From contig QKGK01000115.1 of assembly GCA_003250455.1 (NCBI GenBank), forward strand, positions 1 through 5,893: 5,893 nt of DNA. The letters are read 5' to 3'. Positions 5,221 through 5,893 of this stretch are shown here, one piece after another. A program made the position numbers and the translations under genes. Under the pieces are notes generated by a model. The model was not told where the DNA came from. It saw only the letters and a program-made list of their open reading frames with translations, and made no database searches. Position 1 is the first letter of the stretch. Each line of letters opens with the position of its first letter. The stretch comes from Chloroflexota bacterium. Lineage in GTDB: Bacteria > Chloroflexota > Anaerolineae > Anaerolineales > UBA11579.

Positions 5221-5893
5221 ATGCCCCGGTTAGAAATCAATCTCCTGGGGCCGTTTCAAGCGACCCTGGACGGCATCCCCCTGACCGGATTTGATTCGGA
5301 TAAAGTCCGGGCGCTGCTGGCGTACCTTGCAGTGGAGGTGGATAGACCGCACCGCCGGGAAAAATTAGCAGGGCTGCTGTGGCCGGACTACCCTGACCGG
5401 TCCGCCCGAACCAGCTTGCGGCGCGCCCTGGCGAACCTGCGCCAGGTAATCGCGGACTCATCTGCCGCCCCGGCTTTCCTTTTGGTCACTCCCCAGACGA
5501 TTCAATTCAATCACCGCAGTGCAGCGAACCTGGATGTTGCAGTTTTAAAAGCAGCCGCAGATTGGGCATCCTGTAGCATCGCGGATAAAGCCCGGTTGGA
5601 AACAGCCGCAGGGTTGTACCGGGGGCGTTTTTTAGAGGGCTTTTCCCTGGCGGACAGCTCGGTATTTGAGGAGTGGCAGTTGGTGACCGCCGAAGCGCTG
5701 CAAGGGGTTGCCGGGCGGGTCCTGGCCTGTTTAGGCTGGTGGTATGAGCGCGAGGGGCGCTACGAGGCTGCCGCGGATATACACCGGCGACGGACACAAA
5801 TAGATGCCTATGAGGAAAGCGCCCACCAGGACTTGATGCGAGTTCTCGCTTTGAACGGGCAGCGGGCTGCTGCCCTGGCTCACTTTGAGGGGT
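5221..5893 (+). CDS. SARP/AfsR-family transcriptional regulator, N-terminal part with wHTH and BTAD domains (runs off right edge)
   Basis: The frame is open for 224 codons to the window end. Residues about 1-98 form an OmpR-type winged helix as found in SARP regulators: LEINLLGPFQATLDG (4-18), the KVRALLAYLAVE helix (28-39), HRREKLAGLLWP (44-55), the likely recognition helix SARTSLRRALANLRQVI (61-77), and the QTIQFN wing (92-97). From about residue 104 (LDVAVLKAAAD) the bacterial transcriptional activation domain (BTAD) of helical repeats follows: RLETAAGLYRGRFLEGF (125-141), FEEWQLVTAEAL, and YEAAADIHRRRTQIDAYEESAHQDLMRVLALNGQRAAALAHFE. Known relatives either stop after the BTAD or continue into a STAND/NB-ARC ATPase and TPR repeats; which applies cannot be seen here. 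GGAGG (5212-5216) precedes tandem ATGs at 5218 and 5221; 5221 is chosen for its better spacing (4 nt rather than 1). Targets are unknown, but its own promoter is a strong candidate. Confidence 0.92.
   Translation, partial: MPRLEINLLGPFQATLDGIPLTGFDSDKVRALLAYLAVEVDRPHRREKLAGLLWPDYPDRSARTSLRRALANLRQVIADSSAAPAFLLVTPQTIQFNHRSAANLDVAVLKAAADWASCSIADKARLETAAGLYRGRFLEGFSLADSSVFEEWQLVTAEALQGVAGRVLACLGWWYEREGRYEAAADIHRRRTQIDAYEESAHQDLMRVLALNGQRAAALAHFEG

Overview
The window reads as ordinary bacterial chromosome of moderately high GC. The best taxonomic clue is the partial regulator at the right edge. Its N-terminus (LLGPFQATLDG, DKVRALLAYLAVE, HRREKLAGLLWP, QTIQFN) closely resembles the SARP/BTAD regulators that are very numerous in Chloroflexota, especially Anaerolineae. 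I therefore infer an Anaerolineae-like organism, but nothing here proves it.

Layout, left to right. (1) Positions 1-977, minus strand: the N-terminal 325 residues of a PEP-synthase/pyruvate-phosphate-dikinase-type ATP-binding protein that runs off the left edge. A striking 38-bp inverted repeat lies inside it (791-828). (2) A divergent intergenic region of 90 bp carries a near-consensus promoter (1032-1060) whose expected start site falls on the ATG of the next gene. (3) A tight plus-strand operon, 1068-4276: uxaE (tagaturonate epimerase family), a LarA-superfamily nickel-pincer hydroxyacid racemase/epimerase, and gntK (gluconokinase), separated by 1 bp each. (4) A convergent minus-strand gene, 4316-5056: an exported or membrane-anchored protein with an HEIVH motif that looks like an aspzincin (M35-type) metallopeptidase. 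(5) A 164-bp divergent region with 11-bp-periodic direct repeats exactly 8 bp upstream of a perfect TATAAT, the textbook geometry of a SARP operator. (6) Positions 5221-5893: the start of the SARP-family regulator itself, running off the right edge.

How the genes may work together: the operon suggests sugar-acid catabolism. UxaE interconverts tagaturonate and fructuronate. Fructuronate is normally reduced to mannonate, and mannonate and gluconate are C2 epimers. LarA-superfamily enzymes are known to include gluconate 2-epimerases. A LarA-like enzyme between uxaE and gntK could therefore convert mannonate to gluconate, which GntK would phosphorylate into the pentose phosphate pathway, bypassing mannonate dehydratase and KDG. 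This route is an inference from gene content, and the mannonate dehydrogenase and LarB/C/E cofactor genes are not in the window. The right-hand block suggests an autoregulated SARP regulator divergent from a secreted metallopeptidase gene. No RNA genes, CRISPR arrays, transposons or clear intrinsic terminators were seen.
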